Positions 1 to 12,282 of a DNA stretch of 64,000 bases are shown here, piece by piece. The notes beneath the pieces were generated by a model that saw nothing but the letters and a program-made list of their open reading frames with translations, was not told the DNA's origin and made no database searches. This DNA comes from Megalonaias nervosa (taxonomy: Eukaryota; Mollusca; Bivalvia; Unionida; Unionidae): contig JAECUM010004374.1 in the NCBI GenBank assembly GCA_016617855.1, forward strand, positions 104,812 to 168,811, in the 5' to 3' direction. Made by a program: the position numbers and the translations under genes. Position 1 is the stretch's first letter. Each line of letters starts with the position of its first letter.

Positions 1-1305
1 ATCTAGGTACACTTTGTTATGGCTCAGTTTTGCCTTCTTCAACAGGGATAAGAAAGCGTGGAGGGCATCTCTTGAGACCTGTTAATGGCTATGCTGATAT
101 CTTGATATCCATCCAGGATGATTGTACTAAATACTAAGAGAGTTTTTCAGCCCCTCACTGAAATGGACCTTTCATTCATGGCAATTAAAGCCCATGAAGT
201 CAGTGCTATTTCTACTTAATGGGTCTATTTTAATTATTCGTCATTGGAGGATGTTAAGAGAGCCACGTTTTGGCAGTCTCACACCATGTTCTCCTCCTTT
301 TACTTTTGGTTTATTGTGCACCAGAGCAACAACATATTTTTCTTGGGTCCAGATAGTTACGGCACATAAAGTGGCCCAATTTGCTGCCAACTTACAGTAG
401 TAGACACTGCTACTGTAATGGTGAGTTTATCATTTTTATGCCATGTATTTTTAGACTATCAGCCTCCCTCTGAACTGGCAAATTCAGTAAAGCTATAGTT
501 ACAGGTAATGTATTACCGCTAGTACAAACATAGTTTCTGTGGGGATTTTGTGGAGGGGTAGGGAGAAAAACTAATGCAGTACTTAACTGTCACTGCTGCA
601 AAATTCCCTTCTCTCAATCCACTTTTGATAGCTCAAGCTTAGGCTGGGGCCAGTTCAAAGACGAAAAGTATCCCTCATAAACTGATTACATGGTAGTCAG
701 ACTGGTTCTGAGTTCTCTCTGTTTTCGAGTTCTATAATGTTATATCTAATGTTATATCTAATGGAAGGCTGGAATTATGGGCTCAGACAAGGGGATTTCC
801 ATCCCATTAGGTAAGCAAGGCAGTAGTGACAGGTAAGCTTTACATTATTATGATTGGTTTTATTCCCCCCTCCAAACCAACAAAATAAATAACTAAATAA
901 ATAAATCACCTGTACTGAACACTGCTATCTCACCTCTGTATGCATGGGTTAGAATCTCGGGCTTGACTAATGTGTGCATGTGAAAAAGCTTGCCAGTAGC
1001 TTCCAGTGTTTCAGTGATTCTTATCGGGGTTTTTTGGGGATCTTTCTCCACCAGATTTACTCACCATCATTTATAGTCAATATCATTAACCCCAAAACAA
1101 GAGCAACAGTTAGTAGTGCGCTTATTTGACAAGAAACAGTATAAACTATTTCTTACTATGATTTGTGGGTGTACATGTGTGTGTGAGCAAAACTAAGTCT
1201 GAACTTAATTTGTAAGAATATCGATCATTTATTTTAAGCATATATCATTATCATTCCTATTGATAAACTGTACAATGTCTTATCTGTTATTTTTCTATCA
1301 TATAG
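1..1305. other. Host noncoding DNA, intron upstream of the 1.3-kb exon
   Basis: No coding potential of substance is visible. The stretch is AT-rich with short simple repeats, for example TAAA repeats near 890-905. It ends in a pyrimidine-rich run and an AG that reads as a 3' splice site, so the right part is probably intron of the host gene whose last exon follows. Confidence 0.5.
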
Positions 1306-1489
1306 CGTAACATCTAAGAAAGTCTTGCCTGGAATCAGTCTCCTTGCACAATCAGATTCAGTGATGGAAGAGAAGAAAAGAAAGAAAAAGAAGAAGAAGA
1401 AACAACAGAAAGATGAAATGTCGGAGTTGAATTATCTGGCACAGGAACCCTTTGTAGCTAACCCATATATAAAATCATCGGCAACATAG
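1306..1489 (+). CDS. Terminal coding exon of a host gene, lysine-rich C-terminus
   Basis: A T-rich tract ending in TATAG at 1301-1305 looks like a splice acceptor. The following frame (phase 1, first full codon at 1307) is open for 60 codons and ends at TAG 1487-1489. The peptide has a run of about 14 basic residues near its middle (KKRKKKKKKK) and an ordinary-looking C-terminal tail ending IKSSAT. The basic run could be a nuclear or nucleolar localisation signal. AATAAA occurs 17 bases after the stop (1506-1511), with another at 2887-2892 followed by GT-rich DNA. I do not recognise the protein family. The exon call is inference from the acceptor, the open frame and the polyadenylation signals. 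Confidence 0.5.
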
Positions 1490-3880
1490 AAGAAATATCA
1501 TCTCAAATAAACATTTTGTTAGTTAAACTTTTCATGTCATTCAACAAGTTTTACTACTTAAATAATGGACAAAAGCTTGTCTATGCCATCAACTCCTCTA
1601 AATCAACATCATCTCGGACACACATTTACAAACACACAGACACACACACACAAATTGCGACTTTTCTTTCTTTCCATTTTGTAGTAAACATTTTTTCTTC
1701 CATTACCAAATTATTGCATTATTTGATCCATCAAGGAATTGTAGTAACCAGACAGTTGAGTGATAGAAAACATTCCCAGTTGGATAACTAGTGTCCCTTA
1801 CTCATTAAGCCAAATTACATCACTCAAATCATTGCATATGGTGCTATAATAACTTTATACACAGCTATCATTATATTCTTGTTATGTCACTTTGAAATTC
1901 ATGTACATCAAATCAACCTTTATTTAAAAATATCCTAACCTAAATCACTGGTATTTGATATTTACTTTGCATTTCTGGCATTATATTTGTCACTAGTATG
2001 GTGTTTATTCCTTTCACGAAACCTGAAGAATATCCTCTCTCTCTCTCTCTCTCACTTACTGTTGTTTTCTCCAAATGTATTTACCACCGATGTCAGAAAT
2101 ACCACAATGTTTTTCTTGCTGTCCTGAGTCAGCCATAAATTTAACCTTCTAACTTATGTAATCTTACTGTTTTTTAAATTTCACTTAGACTTTGGTAAAT
2201 AACTTTTAGATAAATGACAGTAAAACAAAATGCTGGAGTGTGTGAGTGGCACAAAAACAGCAATTCAACTAGTGTAAATTAACCCCTTTGTGAATATTTT
2301 TAAGAAGAAAAATATGGAGATGTGTAATATTAGATGTATTTGAATATTTCTCATAATAACATATTGTCATCCAAAACGGAGGCCAATATCATCTCCTTCC
2401 ATTAATATTATATGAATTGTGTTTTCTGTTACTAACTTACATTGAATAGTTAATATAACTTTTGTTCTTCAACAAAGAATAAGTGGAGCAGCTCTGGGAA
2501 TGATGTCTAGGAGAAGTGTTACAAGTAGACAAGAAATCTGTGGGATAGAACCCCTGGTGGAACCCCATGGGAGGCAAAGCACCTGGAAGCTCGCTTATTG
2601 TTTATGTTCAAGGCACCACCACCTCATTCTGCCCCTGACAAGTGCTTTACTTTAGTATTACTTTAGTATTTTTAATTATATCCTTATTATAACCCAGCTC
2701 TTTCATCACCTCTATAAGGCATTGCTTGCATTAATCATCAAAATTCAACATTTTATTTTACATAAATATGAGCATATATTTCAATCCAGCAATGATGTTA
2801 TCAAGTAATATGTATTGTTGGTTTATTCATTTTTTTTCACTTTAAAATCATAAACTAAATTTCTTTTTATACATATTTTCCTGAGAAATAAAGCTGTTTT
2901 TTGTTAACTTTACCTGTGTTTGTTATAAAATAATTAAAAATTAATTAAAGATTTAAATCTTTAAATGCTGTATTCTGATATATTAAACTGTAAACATCAG
3001 TTATATAGAGCTTTTAATTTCATCAAAGAATCTGTCAAAACAGCACAAACATAGAGAGAAGTTGTTATTCTAACAAAATGTTGTAATGCATATCTTTGGT
3101 GCTTATTTTTTATTACGGTATTTAGTTCTGCCAATACGAGTTCTTTATCAAGGTTACTTACATGCACATTGGATTTGTTTCTTTTGGTTTTGGTTTGGTT
3201 TGATTTGGTGTTTACGGCACAGCAACACTAGGAGGAATTTAGTGCTGCAGTAATTGAAGCAAAGTGACTTGCCCAAGTATAGAATATGAACTTGTTGTCA
3301 TCACATTCTCCTACTTTTATAACATTTTAAATTATGGAATTAGGTTTCATTAGGTTCTGGGACTTGATCCAAAAGCAGATCATGAAAGCTGTCATATTTT
3401 GACCAAAATTTAATAAACATAAGTAGTTATATGAGACACTTGGGGGCCATATGATAATTATATAGGCGCCCATAGATTCACATGTGGTGGCACTTGGGGG
3501 ACTAGGAGAAATCCTGTGTTAAATTGGCCCATAGGTTTCACATAGGAATGATATTAAAGGGATAAAAGTGTTTATGGGGACAAGGGAAAGTGTAATGTTA
3601 AAATGGTTAAGGAAAAAAGTGTTGACAATTTTTATATGGACAAAAGTAAATATTAATGCAAAAGATTTTGATCTAGAATCAAACACGCCACATATGCTAT
3701 CCAGCACCCACCTTTTGATTAATAACCAAACACCCAACAATCCAAGCATACACTACTAGAATCCAAAAAAAAGGGTAGGAGGTCTTGATCCACATACTTT
3801 CACAAAAGCATACAATCACACACAAGGGTAGGAAATGTTTATAGACACACTACTATACTCTTTCATACAAACATGCTATC
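1490..3880. other. Host 3' UTR and intergenic DNA
   Basis: AT-rich DNA holding polyadenylation signals (1506-1511 and 2887-2892), a (CT)n run near 2037-2053, CA-rich sequence at 1618-1650 and a GGTTT-rich tract near 3180-3215. Short open frames at 1516-1791 and 3519-3759 have no recognisable domain and I regard them as chance. Confidence 0.5.
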
Positions 3881-4190
3881 GGACCGCTCCGGTGGCCTAA
3901 GTGGTTAGAGTGTCAGATGCGGGAGGTCGTGGACTTGAACCCTGGCCGAGTCATACCAAAGACTTGTGCAAATGGTACTAGCATCTGCCTCGCTTAGTGC
4001 TCAGCATTAAGAGGTTAGTATTAGGACTGGTTGGCCTGATGTCAGGATAATGTCAGTGGGTGGGACATGATACTATATGTCTGCTGCATGATGCCCCATT
4101 GACAGACATTACTATGAACTGCCACGCTGCAAACATCGTAGCAATATTACTAAAATTGTTAAAGCTACTTTAAAAATCCAAAAATCACAA
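3881..4190 (+). repeat. tRNA-derived SINE, copy 1
   Basis: The head carries a tRNA-like A box (GTGGCCTAAGTGGTTAGAG) and a degenerate B-box region (TTGAACCC). The body contains the stretch around 'CAGGATAATGTCAGTGGGTGG', shared with the other three copies and similar to the core of metazoan MetaSINEs. The 3' end runs into CA-rich DNA. This is the most diverged of the four copies, and no clear target duplication was seen. Confidence 0.8.
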
Positions 4191-4318
4191 ACACATCATT
4201 GCACAGAAGACTAATGGAGTTTTAAGTCTTAATTGTCAATGACAAAGACGTATACAAGCACATAAAACCCCATACTTTCACAAAATCATTTGGCAAATGG
4301 GATTAATATTTCTCATTT

Positions 4319-4573
4319 TTATTGATCTGGGTAGCCCTGAAAGGGCCGTTGAGTTTCTACTACCACTTCTTCGTCAATGGTTGCATCTCTCATATTGGTC
4401 GCCAGAGGAAACACATCTTTGCCGTGGAAATTTATCTTGGATCTTTGTCCACTTTTCGACCAGGAACTGCAATTGAGCGTAGATACCACTCGCCGCTGTT
4501 TTTTCTCTTTCCCCGCATCAAATGGTATACTAATATTGAAATTTTGGCACGCCACTAATTGTAAGCCGTTCAT
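4319..4573 (-). CDS. Small unknown ORF ending in a histone-like stem-loop
   Basis: An 84-codon frame from ATG 4573 to a stop at 4319. The central part is Lys/Arg/Ser-rich and the end is acidic. The final codons are the stem-loop at 4333-4347, so coding and hairpin overlap. No family recognised. It resembles the short genes with the same hairpin at the ends of Polinton B, and may be a relic of a Polinton end left of element A. It could also be a chance frame. Confidence 0.3.
   Translation of the reverse strand: MNGLQLVACQNFNISIPFDAGKEKKQRRVVSTLNCSSWSKSGQRSKINFHGKDVFPLATNMRDATIDEEVVVETQRPFQGYPDQ
4333..4347 (-). terminator. Histone-mRNA-like 3' stem-loop
   Basis: On the minus strand the sequence reads GGCCCT-TTC-AGGGCT followed by ACCCA. 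The stem and the ACCCA flank match the histone 3' stem-loop pattern (consensus stem GGYYCU/AGRRCC with ACCCA flank), but the loop is 3 nt where the consensus has 4. AATAAAAATGAGAAA follows about 10 nt later. Processing by SLBP/U7 is inference. Confidence 0.4.
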
Positions 4574-5238
4574 GTGAGGCTTTACAGTCGACTAACGTGT
4601 GCAGTCCATATCAGTTTCACATACCTTTGAAAGAGTATGCTTGCCACCTATCCATTATGAAATAAAATCGATTTTACAGCATAAAATTCGACATTCACCT
4701 TTCACATTCACCAGGTAGACTCGCGATGTATTAAAGAAAAATTTTCTCCTAAACTTGGACTCGAATCAACAATGTTGTGTCTGATAGTATGAAGCCTTAA
4801 CTTTCACAGCCGCTGTTCTGTGTTGACAGAGTAAATTAAAACCCCGTATTTATCGTTAAGAAATATATGGGGAAAAGATGTGATGCGCCCCTCCCATAAT
4901 TAGCTAATATCGAAAATTAAGCCATTTCTAATTATGTCTCGTGTAGCATTATACGACAGCATATTTGAGTCTGTGCAGTTGGACTTAACTTATAAGCGAG
5001 AATCTACAATTACTATGTTGTCTATGCAAGAGGAATTGCTATATCATTTCGGTAAATACAGAACTGCTACCAGGATTTGTAGGTCTTAAAATTATCATCA
5101 GATTTTAGATACATTTCATTAGCCAAAAAAAAAATACGAAACAGCATATATGCTATGTTTGATTACTACAAAAGATTTTAAACTTAGCTGGAACAGTATA
5201 ATCTCCCTTTTAAAACAGATATGGTATACAGAGTTATA
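4574..5238. other. No gene seen; possible eroded end of element A
   Basis: AT-rich sequence between the last gene of element A and the stem-loop ORF. I compared it by eye with 20.25-20.75 kb and found no inverted repeat, so the left TIR of element A is lost or too diverged to see. Confidence 0.4.
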
Positions 5239-5670
5239 TTTCTTGACCAACACACAATATTTCAACGTTTGCTATCAAGTACAATGTACTGTCATGATTG
5301 AACAAATAAAATTTAATTCTACCAGACACTTTACGACGACATTCAAATAGTTCTTTCATTGCTATCTTACTGAGAAGATACTTACTATCTTTTACAAAAA
5401 CCTTCGACCTATCTAGGTCTATGTTGATTTTTGTATACTGATCCTGGCTTATCGGATTATGTAAATTGTCATATTTTAGTGCAAACTTCCGAGATAACTA
5501 AAATATTTGCTATCGTCTGATCTGATAAGGGAGAGTTTGATTCTGTCAAATTTACTAAAACAAATACCTGAAATTTCATCGTTAAATTCAAAGGAAAATT
5601 GCTGGTTATTAACCATTATCTTTTTTATTTTGCTATTAACTCCATCGACTAATGTTAAATTTTCAAACAT
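5239..5670 (-). pseudogene. Small conserved terminal protein of the A/C family, frameshifted
   Basis: Starts at ATG 5670 (MFENLT) like its intact homologue at 43539-43991. The frame is open to 5476 and then shifts. The rest of the homologous protein continues in another frame to a stop near 5239, where the C-terminal GQEI matches GNEI of the homologue. The protein is about 145 aa with no domain I recognise. It follows the polymerase in both elements. A TTTTGTCTAAAC motif lies just upstream (5681-5692). Function unknown; its place next to the element end makes an end-binding role possible, but that is only positional. Confidence 0.7.
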
Positions 5671-5680
5671 TATTTCTGAT

Positions 5681-5692
5681 GTTTAGACAAAA
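5681..5692 (-). promoter_or_regulatory. TTTTRTCTAA promoter-like motif
   Basis: Minus strand TTTTGTCTAAAC ends 11 bases before the ATG at 5670. The same motif precedes the homologous gene in element C and several other A/C genes at 11-25 nt from the ATG. Confidence 0.5.
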
Positions 5693-8600
5693 TTACTTGC
5701 ATAATGTCCAAGCGCTAGTGTATTAATTCCGTCCCTGCAATATCTTTTATCATCAAAATTACTTAATCCCCGTTTTATGATCGTATCAGTTGCAAGTTTA
5801 TGATGATTTGTTCTGATAACATTTGTTTTGATAAAACTGACACAATTGTTTAGCGCTGCTTTAAAATCGTCAAAATTCATCATCTTTTTTACATATCCTT
5901 GAGGAACACCTTTTGCTGCTTTTTTTGTAAGTTTATTGTCATCTAATATGACAGCATACATTTTGCTCTTTAGTCCAACAAATTCCCTAACTGGCACAAA
6001 CATGAACTCATCTTTCATTTTAGCAATAACTTTTTTATTCGAATTATCTTGAAATCCACTACATGCTGGATAATCTGATAAATCGAACAGATTTTTATTA
6101 TTGTAAATATCCTGATAGACATCTTCACATTTGATATTATAAACTAGCTAGTCTGTATCAGTAAATAGCAACTCCGAATCTGGCCACTGCTTTTTGGTAA
6201 AATTATAGTGAAAATCGTACATCAGCCACTTTGATATATCAAGTACAGCTGCACCAACATAAATCGGTTTATTTAACTTTAAATTTGTCTTTCGTCGTTG
6301 TATTGCAACAAGATTTTCATTAAATATTTTCATACTAACAAAACCATCATAGTTAACTAATTTATTCCTGCGATTTATATCATTAACAATTTCGATAGAA
6401 ACTCTTTTTCTAATGTTTTCCATTGTCTTTCCAAATACCGAGTTGTTCATTAACTTGAAAAAGTTTTTCTCAAATTCGGTTTTAGCCACAGCACGACGTT
6501 TCGTATTTAAGTCAATATAATTTGCCATCCACCTCGACTGATTAAACTTTAGCACGCGATGGACTTTTTTCAGAATTAGTCCAGCATCTACTGCTTGTTT
6601 TAAATTTTTGTAATGCATAACGTAATTTCTTTTATTTAACAAATTTGGAACTAGCTCATTAACAATTGAATTTTTTGCTGTTGTCGTTGCTCGTTGTTCA
6701 GGCGATAATAAACTATAATTAATCATCATTTACTCTGCACAAAACGGATAATCGTTATGTAGATCGTGTAACGAACTAGGATAATCTAGATCAACTTCAA
6801 CAAAATATGAAATATCGGAAAAATCATGATTAATTTTTCTAGGTAAATCTTTTTCAGTTTCTTTAAGAAATTGATCTGGAGTTATCCAATGAAATCCACT
6901 ACATGGCATTGGTTCTGACATTGCATAGTCATACAAATTATTATTGTCCAGATAAATAATATGATTAGATGGGAGATTTTTATCATAATTTTTCAGATAT
7001 TTGTTATTAGCTACTGCATATTTCTTTGTTATAACGCTAATTCCGCCTCTGATACCTTTTTCAATAAAGTTATACATATCGACATCTGTCAAGAGATCTA
7101 ATTCTATTTTGCTTGTCTTTAGTAGAGCGTCCCAAAACAATCCTTGTGAGGAATAATACCAACAGGGGTCTAGTCCATAATTGCTGTAGCTTACCCGACG
7201 AAAACTCTCAAAAACATCTGCTAGCAATAAAACATCTGTTTTCAAATATAAATCGTGATAATCACCAAATGTTTTGCAATTAAATTTATTCCAAATATCT
7301 TGTGTATATTTGTATTCGTCATCTGTGATATTTTCGTTTTTGAGTTGCGAGTAAAATTTATCTTTATCGGGAAGAGAAGTTTCATCAAATCTGCTCCAAT
7401 CGTCGAGATACTCGTACGGAAAGATACCTTTTTTTGTCAAATTGATATAGTTTTCACCGAAGCAACTTTTTAAGTTAGCGAAACTACTGCAATCTTTAAC
7501 ATGCTCATCTAATGATGCTGCCATAAATTGCAGACTGTCAATAAAACGTAATTTACCGAGCGTCACTGACATATACTTTTCAAAATTGTTTGGAATACAT
7601 TTTATTACGTTATTTAATTTTAGTTTAGCTTTAATATTTTCATCACCAAAAGCTTCTACAATGATATGACTGTCATAGCCATGAAAGTTATGTAAAACTA
7701 CAGGAATAAAATCTGGAGCATGAAATTTTAAATTACAGCTGTTATGAGCTGCTCCACGATATTGGCCGGTCAAATGACAATGATCCCGCACCTTATCACG
7801 GACTCCGTTGGAGTCCACCAGTAACTTTTCACAAACATGACAATTAACTGCCTCATCAAAATCGAGTTGTTGTTTAGAAGTTATTTTCATTGGAGCTGCT
7901 TTAAATAATCTGTTAGAAATTTTATTAACTTCGTCTATTAAATTTTTTAATAGCCATACGGCAGGATTTTCACCTCTATATAACTTTATCGGAGTTGAAA
8001 ATTTATCGTTAGTGCAACAAACTACTTTATAAGCTACTCCGCAAGGAATATGCTGTTGTATTTTTCTAGTACTTGATTTATTCGGATTATTTTCTGCTCC
8101 AACCACAGGAACGAGTAGACACTCGAAATCAGCGTAAATAACAAAAGGAATATTTAATTTATGATCATAATTTTTAAATTTTAATATTTTTTCTTTTTCG
8201 CTAGGCATACTTATTCTTTGAACATTGACACAGTATTTGAGATGCTCCTGCAGTCTTCCATCGCTAGAAAAACCTTGTAAACAACGGTAGCAGAAATATT
8301 TTTTATTTTTATTTTTACTGTACTGTCTGCCAACTAGGCCGTTAAAGTTTTTTATCCAACAATAATGTCCCTGATAAAATAATAAATTTATTGTATTTTG
8401 TGTAGCATTTTCTGAGATATATCTCGGGTAAACGTTTTCTCGCTCATCTAGTCCGAAAACATTTACTGAGATACTGTTTTGTTTTTCAAACTTTGGTATA
8501 TGATTTTCTGCCACTGGAAAAGTTTTATTCCTAAAAAATTTAGTTCGTCTTTGTATGGCAAATACTTTTTATTTCTGCCGGGGTGATCACACTGAGAATG

Positions 8601-9182
8601 TTTTGCAGAAAGAATAGACCATTGAAAACATTTATCATCATTGTTTTTGATATTTATACAGCAGTTTTTGTTTTTTATTTTTTGAGGGAGATCGACGTAC
8701 AAACTACCGCGAAGCACGTTATATTTTGCTGTGCGAAATAAAACTTCTTTTATCATTTCAAATTTCCAACCTGATCCTGACGAAGTGAATTCTTCTAATT
8801 TTTTGTTTATTTCTTGATGTATTTCATCGGCGACCATGGCAATGTTTGTTCCAGTTAATATTTTTCTCGATTTTGCTGTTAAATATGGTTATGAAATTTC
8901 GCTGTCAAAATTTTTTGTTTCAAAAATTACATCAAGTATATCCTCAGCCGCATGTAACTTTGATAAAATCATATGATATTGGACTATAAGTTTGATACTT
9001 TTATGAGCCGCAAGTTCTTCTGATATAACAGGTTGTAAAAAATGAAATAAATTTGTGGAATTAAAATTTGCTAAAATTTTTTGATCATCAAGTTTGTAAC
9101 TGTTATCATAACCTGAAAATGCTGGAGCAATTTTTTCTGATTTGATAATGCTCTTTTTAGCAATATCTCGCAATTTTAACAT
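5683..9182 (-). pseudogene. Protein-primed family B DNA polymerase (DNA_pol_B_2), element A
   Basis: Replicates the linear element by protein priming. From ATG 9182 the parts are: N-terminal region (9182-8889), a stretch with an in-frame break, a long open section (8514-6730, 594 codons), then 6729-6148 and 6018-5683 separated by frame breaks. Visible motifs: Exo I YADFE, Exo II HNFHGYD, Exo III LKTDVLLL, a zinc-type C-x2-C with DHCHLTGQYRG and HNSCNLKF (as in endonuclease VII-like fingers), Pol A YLDNNNLYDY, Pol B FKLMNNSVFGKT, Pol C TDTD, and a KMYAV 'KxY' motif. Length of about 1150 aa fits the family. The start matches that of the element C copy. It lies next to and divergent from the HNH gene, 82 bp away. 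Confidence 0.93.
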
Positions 9183-9264
9183 TTTATATATATATAGTAA
9201 TATTTTATATTTAATTGAATTTTTTAAGGTTCCTAATTAGAGATATGAAAAACCTTATAGTATA
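9183..9264. promoter_or_regulatory. Divergent AT-rich promoter between polymerase and HNH gene (A)
   Basis: 82 bp separate the divergent ATGs at 9182 (minus) and 9265 (plus). The gap contains TATATATATAG near 9187-9197 and TTTTATATTTAA near 9204-9216. A bidirectional promoter is inferred from position and TATA-like content. Confidence 0.4.
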
Positions 9265-10086
9265 ATGACAGAAATTTTGCGATATATCGATATGACAGCG
9301 AAAGAGCAAGAAACTTATAATGTACACCCAATGTACAACTTATATGCTCCAAATGCATTAGGTTCTGTTATCAATATAGAATCTAAACATCTGTTGGCAT
9401 ATCAGCACCAGCTTGTATGTTAATTTCAGTAAAACGCGATAATGCAGAAAGAATTAAAATGTTTAGAAAAGATTTTATTTATACTTTGTTTTGCAACGAT
9501 ATTCCAGAAGGACAACGAGTATACAGAGTAAATAGCGCAGTTGCTGATGATAATATTGAAAATTTATCATTACAAAATGAATTTCACCCTCATCCAGTAT
9601 TTGATTTATACGAGACAAATGACAAGGGAATTATTAGACATATAAGAACAAAAAAGTTATTGGAAGTTTAAAAAGAAATGGATATCTTGGTGTTAATGTA
9701 CGTGGAACAAAAACTAATTTTGTTCATTATCAATATCATCGTTTTGTGTTTGAAACTTTTAACGGACTAATACCTAATGGTTTAGTTGTTGATCATAAAA
9801 ATGGTATTAAAACAGATAATCATTGGAAAACCTAGATTTAGTTACGCCAAAAGAAAACACAAGACGTGGAACCTGTTTTGATGGTTCTAATTTTAAAAAT
9901 CCTACCAGACAAATGATTTCAATAAATCTCGAAACTGGAGAAGAAATAAAATTTAAATCAATAGCATCTGCGGCAAAATATAATAAAATTGATCCACGTG
10001 CAATAAAATTTGTAGCTGATAATGTAACAAAATCAGCAACGTCAACGTTGAAATTTGATAGATTTAGTTTTAAATACGATAACTAA
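9265..10086 (+). pseudogene. HNH (NUMOD-type) homing-endonuclease-like protein, element A, broken
   Basis: Homologous to the open frame at 39115-39927. The N-terminal NVHPMYNLY segment, the middle block (9417-9671) and the C-terminal NUMOD1-like repeat (ASAAKYNKIDPRAIKF, within 9823-10086) are present. Frameshifts separate them, and the central HNH segment is split across frames around 9720-9850. HNH nucleases cut DNA and usually promote their own spread. The gene runs opposite to the polymerase. Such genes are typical of phage, organelle introns and giant viruses, and notable in an animal element. Confidence 0.75.
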
Positions 10087-10351
10087 TGATATTTTCTATA
10101 TCATTTCGAGTAAGACAATTATGACTAAATTCCATGACATCGTCGCGATTAAATCGTAATGTTATCATCTTATTTGTATCGAGTTTTATTTTGTCAGCTG
10201 CTGTTAATAAAAATTTGTCAGAATCACCTAATGTTATCATAACATCAACAAAATAAAAACTATGTCCCAACAAACAATTTCGAATTGCCTCAGCTAATTC
10301 TTTGTGATTTAGTATATTAACTCTTTGATGATATTTTATTTCTCCGAACAT
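10070..10351 (-). CDS. Conserved unknown protein, element A
   Basis: 93 aa, open, homologous to 38853-39131 of element C (shared KYHQ, KELAEA and LLTAA blocks). The 3' end overlaps the 3' end of the HNH gene by 17 bases on the opposite strand. A TTTTGTCTAA motif lies at 10367-10376, upstream of ATG 10351. Domain not recognised. Confidence 0.65.
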   Translation of the reverse strand: MFGEIKYHQRVNILNHKELAEAIRNCLLGHSFYFVDVMITLGDSDKFLLTAADKIKLDTNKMITLRFNRDDVMEFSHNCLTRNDIENIISYRI

Positions 10352-10389
10352 CTTATCATTTATTAATTAGACAAAAGATTATTATAATA

Positions 10390-10894
10390 ATGAACTTAAT
10401 TGAGAGACTGGCTAAACTACATTCGGGAGATTTTGTTTCAGTTTCAAATTTTACATTAGAAAATATTACTAATGATAGATTCGCTGGTTATACTGAAAAT
10501 GATATTTTGCATAACTATGACGAAGAAGAAGATGATGTTGTTGTTAGTGAAAAACATTTAAGCAGACCAACAACTTGGCGATATGATGTTAAGTACCATA
10601 TTGCTAAAAAAATAATAAAATTTAATTTTACTATCACAGAGCATCAAATATTTTGGCAGCTTATAAAACCCTTTTGAAACGCAAAAATAACTGGACAACA
10701 AAGAAATATAAAAAACGATTTTATTTTTGTTAAAATATTTAATTTAATGCCAGTCGATGATGCAAGAAAATTACATTTAATTTCTCTGTGTAAACCAGTA
10801 AAATGTAAATCAGTATTAATAAAATACGAAGAAATTTATAATAATATTATTCGATCGCAGTCGATGAAATCGACCGAATTGGTACCCAGCTATT
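10390..10894 (+). pseudogene. Conserved unknown acidic protein, element A
   Basis: Starts at ATG 10390 (MNLIERLAK) and matches 38305-38814 of element C. One in-frame TGA at 10675-10677 interrupts it; similarity continues to about 10850 in the same frame. The N-terminal third is acidic (DEEEDD). The C-terminal two thirds hold the conserved segment RPTT-x-RYxVKYHIAKKIIKFNF. I cannot name the family. It converges with the integrase gene and overlaps its 3' end. Confidence 0.6.
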
Positions 10895-12241
10895 AAATTT
10901 ATCGCCATATCCACGCCATTTGACTAAACTTTTGTTGCCGCGCTTTTTAATAACTTTTTCAATAACAAATATATCTTGTTCTGTTTTCTGAAGTTCTTGC
11001 TCGTAAAAACTGCCAGCTATAGGTTCACCTAATAAATCTTTCAACGAGTATGTAACTGGTATTGTTAAAAGTACTTTATCAACAACAAATACTTCTTCGC
11101 TCCAGTTATGAGTATATCCTTTTTCAAATGTTTTTTTTTCGTCAAAGAAATTCTAACTTTATCACCAACTTTAAATTTATGTCTGCGGTACATATTTTTG
11201 TTTGCTAATATTGGATTTGCAATCGCGTCGTTTGGCGATATTTTACTTTTGCCTAGCGAAAGGGATCTGTGTTTTGTGTTATTATACTCGTCAACAATTT
11301 TTTGTAAATTGTCAATATATTTATTCGTATTTTTAGCTGTCAAATACTTGTGGATTTTTTCGTTGAGCGTGCGATTAAATCGCTCGACGATGACGCTTTT
11401 TCCTTCATTTCCTGTAACATATTTTTTAATGTTATTTTGTTCTAAAAACTGTTCAAATTTTTTATTACAAAATTCTGCTCCATGATCAGTCCAGATTCTA
11501 TTTGGTTTTCTTTCTGTGTCAACAATAATTTGTTTTAGCGCATCAGTCATCGATGTCCCTGTTTTATCCGAAGCAGGTATACTAAACGCGTATTTACTAA
11601 AAACATCTACAACATTAAAAAGATATCTCTTTGGAACGCCATCAGCGCCAACGTTAAACTGAGCTAGATTTGAGATATCAACTAAATCTATCGCCCAGAT
11701 ATCATCAACGGCATTTGCGACAACTTTACGTCGCGGAAACCTTTTTTTTAGGTCTATGTAGCTCTAAGGCAAGATCATCATATAATTCTTTTTTACCGAG
11801 ACCAAGTTTATATTTTGCTCCAATAAAACCCTGGACCACCCTTCGGTCAACACGTTCTCGCATATTTACAGGCTTCATATCACAAAGTTCGTCTAACATT
11901 ACTTTATCGCAGCTATGCTTATTCTGTTCGCTGTCTGGAAGTTCAATATCTCTGTAGCAGATATCATGGCGCATTGCTATTGCGTCAACTTGATTGTAAG
12001 GCTCTTGTCCTGGCAGCGGATTATCGTTTTCGTCAAGTTGTTTATCAAGAGGATTATAAGGTCCAGTATATTTATGGCCTGGCAATGTCCAACCGCCTTT
12101 TGGTTTTGGCAATTTTCCAATAAATTTATGTATATCTATACCTGTTCCAATTATTTCTCTATTGTTGCATTTCTGACAATATGTAACAATTTTATTTTGC
12201 TCGAGGCATAAATCTCTATCACAATCGCACTCGCATGTCAT
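10847..12241 (-). pseudogene. PLA2-like domain fused to rve integrase and chromodomain, element A
   Basis: One protein with three modules. First (12241-11726) a cysteine-rich N-terminus and a parvovirus-VP1-like phospholipase A2 domain: YTGPYNPLD calcium loop, then RHDICYRD with the catalytic His-Asp. Then a DDE integrase: DIWAIDLVD, WTDHGAEF and VERFNRT carry the three acidic residues. Then a chromodomain (11044-10847: VKWRGY, NSWVP). Frame breaks lie near 11730 and between 11065 and 11044. The PLA2 domain could help the particle cross membranes. The integrase inserts the element, and a chromodomain often biases targeting to marked chromatin. Confidence 0.88.
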
Positions 12242-12282
12242 TATTTATTTTATAACTGATAAATTTTTCAGATAATATTGTT

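Noticed and set aside
1516..1791. 91-codon frame after the host exon
   Set aside because: Low-complexity CA-rich content, no domain, lies in a likely 3' UTR.
3632..3645. TATATGGACAAAAG resembling the Polinton B TIR motif
   Set aside because: Only one isolated match in AT-rich DNA with no other TIR sequence around it.
11108..12211. Long plus-strand frames at 11108-11485, 11670-11957 and 11915-12211
   Set aside because: They are antisense to the PLA2-integrase gene, whose motifs are clear on the minus strand.
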